From Salinisphaera sp. Q1T1-3 (lineage in GTDB: Bacteria > Pseudomonadota > Gammaproteobacteria > Nevskiales > Salinisphaeraceae), in contig NZ_QZWD01000001.1 of assembly GCF_003602005.1 (NCBI RefSeq), positions 270,641-334,640 on the forward strand: 64,000 bases of DNA, in the 5' to 3' direction. The translations under genes were made by a program, and so were the position numbers. This document shows, piece by piece, positions 60,888 to 64,000 of the stretch. Within the stretch, counting starts at the first letter, position 1, and each line of letters begins with the position of its first letter. The notes under the pieces were generated by a model. It had not been told where the DNA came from. It saw only the letters and a list, made by a program, of their open reading frames with translations, and made no database searches.

Positions 60888-61597
60888 ATGTCCTGATCGT
60901 CGAGGATGACCCGATGGTCAGCCGGCTCAACGCACAATATCTCGCCCGGCTGCGCGACACGCGGCTGGTCGGCCAGTGCCGTGACGCGGTCAGCGCGCTG
61001 GCGCGACTGCGTGCCGATACCGTCGATCTCGTCCTTCTCGATGTCTATCTGGGACGACGCAGCGGGTTGGAGATCGCCGAATGGCTCGCCGCCAATCGGC
61101 CCGGCGTCGATATCATCCTGATCACGGCGGCCAGCGAACTCGAGACCGTCCAATCCGCGCGTCGCCTCGGCGTCTCGGACTATCTCGTCAAACCCTTCGC
61201 ATTCGAGCGTTTCGCCGAAGCCGTGGACACCGTGACGCGCCGTCGGCGCGCGCTTGCGCGCCTGCATGGGCCCGCCGATCAACAAGCACTCGATGCAGTC
61301 TTTCGAGCCCAGCCGCGCTCCGCCGCCGCCGATGACCTGCCCAAGGGATTGACCGCACCGACGCTGGCCCGCGTCGTTGGCAGTATCATCGCGCACGACG
61401 CCATGCGCTTCTCGACCGATGAGATCGCCGAGGCCGCGGGCATGTCGCGCGTCTCGTTGCGCAAGTATCTGCGCCATCTGGTCTCGCGCGGGCTTCTGAG
61501 CGAGGAATTCGCCTACGGCGCCGTCGGCCGCCCGGCTTTTGTCTATCGCTGTCTCGATTCAGAGGCATTGCACGCATTGCAGGACGATCCGCCCTGA
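60884..61597 (+). CDS. CitB/DcuR-family response regulator
   Basis: A 237-residue regulator. The receiver has MNVLIVEDDPMVSRLNAQYL, phosphoacceptor Asp53 in LVLLDVYLGRRSG and Lys in DYLVKPFAF; all key residues are intact. The output domain has an HTH (FSTDEIAEAAGMSRVSLRKY LRHL, about 185-208) and GRPAFVYR near the end, as in CitB, DcuR and DpiA. It is coupled by ATGA to the sensor kinase. The 2HCT symporter gene is the obvious target. Repeat copy A5 begins 24 bp after the stop. Confidence 0.94.
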   Translation: MNVLIVEDDPMVSRLNAQYLARLRDTRLVGQCRDAVSALARLRADTVDLVLLDVYLGRRSGLEIAEWLAANRPGVDIILITAASELETVQSARRLGVSDYLVKPFAFERFAEAVDTVTRRRRALARLHGPADQQALDAVFRAQPRSAAADDLPKGLTAPTLARVVGSIIAHDAMRFSTDEIAEAAGMSRVSLRKYLRHLVSRGLLSEEFAYGAVGRPAFVYRCLDSEALHALQDDPP

Positions 61598-61621
61598 ACG
61601 AACCCGTTTCATCAACGCGAG

Positions 61622-61890
61622 GGCCTGTTGATGTTTCGTGCGAGCGCCGCGTTGGCGCCACAAATCGTGTCCTGCAAGACTCGCAACGCCGCCGGGCGCC
61701 CATCGTCGATTTTTCATGGGCGACCCGACCCGAAGGGACAAGCGCCCCAATATCAAGAACACGACGGCAATCCAGCGTTGTAGCCCGCGGGTGCAGCATG
61801 GCGGCACGGCGCGCACGACGCCTCGTCTTGCCGCCCATCGTCAATTTCAGGGCGGGTTTGGCGCGGACTCGCACGAAACATCAACCGGCC
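61622..61890 (-). mobile_element. MITE-like element, family A copy 5 (269 bp)
   Basis: It is inverted relative to copy 1. Ends are GGCCTGTTGATGTTTCGTGC and, inward from the right, GGCCGGTTGATGTTTCGTGC. The interior blocks GGGCGCCCATCGTCGATTTT and AAGAACACGACGGCAATCCA are the complements of copy 1 sequence. Flanks (CGAG and CTGG) do not match. It lies between the response regulator stop and tRNA-Leu. Confidence 0.75.
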
Positions 61891-61945
61891 CTGGGCACAC
61901 AGTGTCTGGGCCTGGCGGCGACGATGCTTTATCATTCGCTGCGTC

Positions 61946-62032
61946 GCCGCCGTGGTGGAATGGGTAGACACGCTAGGTTTAGGTCCTAGTGGCCGAAAGG
62001 CCATGGGGGTTCAAGTCCCTCCGGCGGCACCA
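61946..62032 (+). tRNA. tRNA-Leu (anticodon TAG)
   Basis: The acceptor stem GCCGCCG/CGGCGGC with discriminator A and encoded CCA ends at 62032. The anticodon stem-loop CTAGG-TTTAGGT-CCTAG places TAG at the anticodon. The long variable arm (TGGCCGAAAGGCCA) is that of a class II tRNA. The T-loop GTTCAAGTC is normal. The gene is 87 bases long with CCA. Its 3' end is 12 bp from the convergent gene. Confidence 0.97.
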
Positions 62033-62044
62033 TCCCTTCTGCGC

Positions 62045-63718
62045 TCACGCGCTGTCGGACGACGATTCCGCCTCGCCGGACAACACCCGCTCCGGCACCG
62101 AATGCGGCTCGTCGAGAAGCGTGTTGGCGCTGTAGTCGATCGGGCAGTCGACCAGGACCACCCCACCCTTCTCGTAAGCGTGTTCGAGCACTTCGGACAG
62201 ATTGTTCTCGTCCGTGTGGCGCAGGCCGGTCGCACCATAGGCCCGTGCGTAATCGACGAAATCCGGATTGCCGAAACGCATGCCGAAATCGGCGAATCCG
62301 TCGCCCGCCTGTTTCCAGCGAATGAAACCGTAGGCATCGTCGCGCAGCAGCAGAATCACCAGGTCCAGGCCCAGACGCACCGCGGTCTCCAGATCCTGGC
62401 TGTTCATCATGAACCCGCCGTCGCCGCAGATCGCCATCACCCGCCGATCGGGATGGACCATCTTAGCCGCCATCACTGCCGCCAGCCCGGCGCCCATGCT
62501 CGCCAGCGCGTTGTCGAGCAACACCGTGTTGTTGCTGTAGGCGGGATACATCCGCGCGAACCAGATCTTGTAGATCCCGTTGTCCAGGCTGATGATGTCG
62601 TCGCGGCCCATGACGCTGCGTACCTGCTGAACCACGCGTTGAGGCCTGGGTGGATAGCTGTATTCGGATTCCGAGACGTGCAGCGCCTCGGCGATGTAAT
62701 CGTGCAGCCGTTTCATGCGCGGATCATCGAATCGCTTGCCCTGCAGACGCGGCGACAGCGCCTTGAGCGTATTCGAGATATCGCCAATGACCTCGTGCGC
62801 GGGGCTGTAATACTCATCCGGATCGGCGGGGACGAAGTCGATGTGCAGGATCGTCTTGTCCTTGGACTCGTTCCAGACCGAGGGCGGGTACTCCACGACG
62901 TCGTAGCCCAGCGTGATGACCAGATCGGCTTCGTCGATCGCGGTGTGCACGTAGTCGTGCTTGTGAATCCCCATTGCGAACAGGCTCTGGGGGTGGTCGT
63001 CGGCGACCACGCCCTTGCCCATCTGGGTGCCGATGGCATAAAGCCCGGTTTCCTCGCAGAGCGCGGTGAGCTGCTCGGTGATGCGCTTGCGGTTGGCCCC
63101 GGCGGAGTAGACGATCACCGGTTGGCGTGCCTGGCGAATCATTTCGGCAGCGCGATCCGTGGCCTGCTCGTCGGCGTTGGGCCGGCGCAGCGTCAGGCGC
63201 TTCTGCGGCTGTGTCGGCTCGATGGACTCGCCGGCGATGTCCTCCGGCAATTCGAGATGCACCGCCCCCGGCCGTTCGGCCTCGGCGACCTTGAAGGCAT
63301 GTCGGATACTGCGCGGGATGACGCCCGAATCCGCCAGCGAGCTGTTCCACTTGGTGACCGGGCGGAAGGTATCGACCACATCGATCAGCTGGAACTTGCC
63401 CTGGCGATTATCGCGCAACGCCTTCTGGCCGGTGATCGCCAGCAGCGGCATGCCGCCGAGCTGCGCGTAGGCGACCCCGGTCATCAGATTGGTCGCGCCC
63501 GGGCCGAGCGTCGACAGGCAGACACCGGCACGCCCGGTCAGGCGGCCATAGGTCGCGGCCATGAACGCGGCATGCTGCTCGTGGCGTGTCACCACGAGCT
63601 GAATATGGCTGGCACGAAGCGACTCGATGACGTCGAGGTTCTCCTCGCCGGGCACCCCGAAGACATATTCGACACCCTCTTCCTCGAGGCATTTCACAAA
63701 AAGATCGGAAGCTTTCAC
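62045..63718 (-). CDS. Thiamine-diphosphate enzyme, acetolactate synthase large-subunit-like
   Basis: A 557-residue ThDP enzyme. GTG at 63716-63718 gives VKASDLFVKCLEEEGVEYVF, the normal N-terminus; 50 further upstream in-frame codons look non-coding. The catalytic Glu is in VTRHEQHAAFMAATYGRLTG, and TLGPGATNLMTGVAYAQLGG and GQKALRDNRQGKFQLIDVVD follow. The ThDP/Mg motif is ICGDGGFMMNSQDLETAVRL, ending in LLLRDDAYGFI. No regulatory small subunit gene is adjacent, so a catabolic acetolactate synthase (AlsS/IlvX-like) role is possible. Related decarboxylases cannot be excluded. Confidence 0.87.
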   Translation of the reverse strand: MKASDLFVKCLEEEGVEYVFGVPGEENLDVIESLRASHIQLVVTRHEQHAAFMAATYGRLTGRAGVCLSTLGPGATNLMTGVAYAQLGGMPLLAITGQKALRDNRQGKFQLIDVVDTFRPVTKWNSSLADSGVIPRSIRHAFKVAEAERPGAVHLELPEDIAGESIEPTQPQKRLTLRRPNADEQATDRAAEMIRQARQPVIVYSAGANRKRITEQLTALCEETGLYAIGTQMGKGVVADDHPQSLFAMGIHKHDYVHTAIDEADLVITLGYDVVEYPPSVWNESKDKTILHIDFVPADPDEYYSPAHEVIGDISNTLKALSPRLQGKRFDDPRMKRLHDYIAEALHVSESEYSYPPRPQRVVQQVRSVMGRDDIISLDNGIYKIWFARMYPAYSNNTVLLDNALASMGAGLAAVMAAKMVHPDRRVMAICGDGGFMMNSQDLETAVRLGLDLVILLLRDDAYGFIRWKQAGDGFADFGMRFGNPDFVDYARAYGATGLRHTDENNLSEVLEHAYEKGGVVLVDCPIDYSANTLLDEPHSVPERVLSGEAESSSDSA

Positions 63719-63857
63719 GGCGAGCCTGTTGGCGATGCGAGTGGCCCGGGCAGTGTACCCATTGCGATCGCCCCGCGCAGACCGTACAGGGCCTGCGTTT
63801 TCTCTCGCGCGCGGTTGTTGCATAGTGTCGCCACAACTCATCGATCGAATGACCGAC

Positions 63858-64000
63858 ATGGCATTCAATACCGAGAACGCAGCCGGCGTGCATCAGGACG
63901 TGCCGAGCGAGACCGACGGTTTCATCTTCAACCACACCATGCTCCGTGTGGTCGACCCGAAAGCCTCGCTGGCCTTCTATACCAAGGTCTTCGGCATGCG
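63858..64000 (+). CDS. gloA: Lactoylglutathione lyase (GloA), 5' part, cut by window edge
   Basis: About 47 residues are visible before the window ends, with no stop. FIFNHTMLRVVDPKASLAFY and TKVFGM are the start of the glyoxalase I fold, with the His of NHTMLRV as first metal ligand. The chain before it, MAFNTENAAGVHQDVPSETD, is the longer N-terminus seen in several proteobacterial GloA proteins. An in-frame ATG at 63849 is an alternative start. It is divergent from the acetolactate-synthase-like gene. Likely role: glutathione-dependent methylglyoxal detoxification. Confidence 0.9.
   Translation, partial: MAFNTENAAGVHQDVPSETDGFIFNHTMLRVVDPKASLAFYTKVFGM

Noticed and set aside
61891-62044. 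tRNA-Leu as an attachment site for an island
   Set aside because: No integrase gene and no repeated copy of the tRNA 3' end occur in the window.
1-64000. CRISPR array, prophage, integrase or rRNA
   Set aside because: No regularly spaced direct repeats, no phage or integrase-like translations and no rRNA signatures were seen on reading through.

Overview
The window is a chromosomal segment of a high-GC gammaproteobacterium. The housekeeping set (HrpA, PurE/PurK, AmiD, YciA-type thioesterase, ACP phosphodiesterase, tRNA-Leu) is typical of that class. A Salinisphaera-like organism is a reasonable guess, but it rests on gene content only. The window holds no phage, plasmid replication, CRISPR or transposase gene. 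It does hold an unusual density of short terminal-inverted-repeat insertions.

Layout. 1-803: 5' part of the flagellar cap gene fliD (minus, runs off the edge). 1076-2109: small exported protein and RBBP9-type hydrolase. 2293-7834: organosulfur block, with a flavin-dependent monooxygenase, a frameshifted amidohydrolase, an SsuE-type FMN reductase and an SfnB/DszC-like flavoprotein, divergent from a CysB-type LysR regulator. 8445-11897: ada and a BisC-like molybdoenzyme. 12884-14484: small protein and a DadA-like oxidase. 14665-15950: TPP riboswitch, PnuC/PnuT-type transporter and NadR-like kinase, a thiamine salvage unit. 16331-17730: lipoprotein and TauE/SafE permease. 17997-21699: first three-subunit PaoABC-like molybdenum aldehyde oxidoreductase, without Tat signal. 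21802-24589: small envelope proteins and iron alcohol dehydrogenase. 25599-29463: truncated acetate-permease-like ORF, multicopper oxidase and phosphoesterase. 29850-32353: carbonic anhydrase, then dehalogenase, acetyltransferase and ACP phosphodiesterase, the last two coupled by overlaps. 32409-35804: IalB-like protein, MFS carrier and GntP permease. 35966-41252: hrpA, thioesterase and amiD. 41515-45126: repeat protein, then purE-purK-FUSC. 45222-47245: lemA with two TPM-domain genes. 47322-50196: ExK-motif protein, MATE pump and gph. 50525-56315: xdhC, a MobA-like transferase and a second PaoABC-like operon, this one with a Tat signal. 56513-57199: atypical response regulator. 57720-61597: 2-hydroxycarboxylate symporter divergent from a CitA/CitB-type two-component system. 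61946-end: tRNA-Leu, acetolactate-synthase-like enzyme and the start of gloA.

The most striking non-coding signal is a set of short elements without ORFs of their own. There are family A (12249, 24631, 25417, 57227, 61622), family B (16050, 41253, 57447) and element C (50209), with a weaker candidate D (29571). A and B share the same GGCCTGTT-type termini. The clean copies are flanked by 4-bp direct repeats (CTAG, CCAG, TTAG), as expected for MITEs moved by an IS5-like transposase encoded elsewhere. Most lie just downstream of stop codons. A decayed copy appears to separate two subunit genes of the second aldehyde oxidoreductase operon.

Functionally the window is rich in redox enzymes: two aldehyde oxidoreductases with their maturation genes, a sulfoxide reductase, a multicopper oxidase and flavin monooxygenases. 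It is also rich in organic acid uptake (2HCT, GntP, MFS). This suggests a heterotroph using diverse organic acids, aldehydes and organosulfur compounds. All functional calls come from reading translated sequence and motifs, not from database searches.
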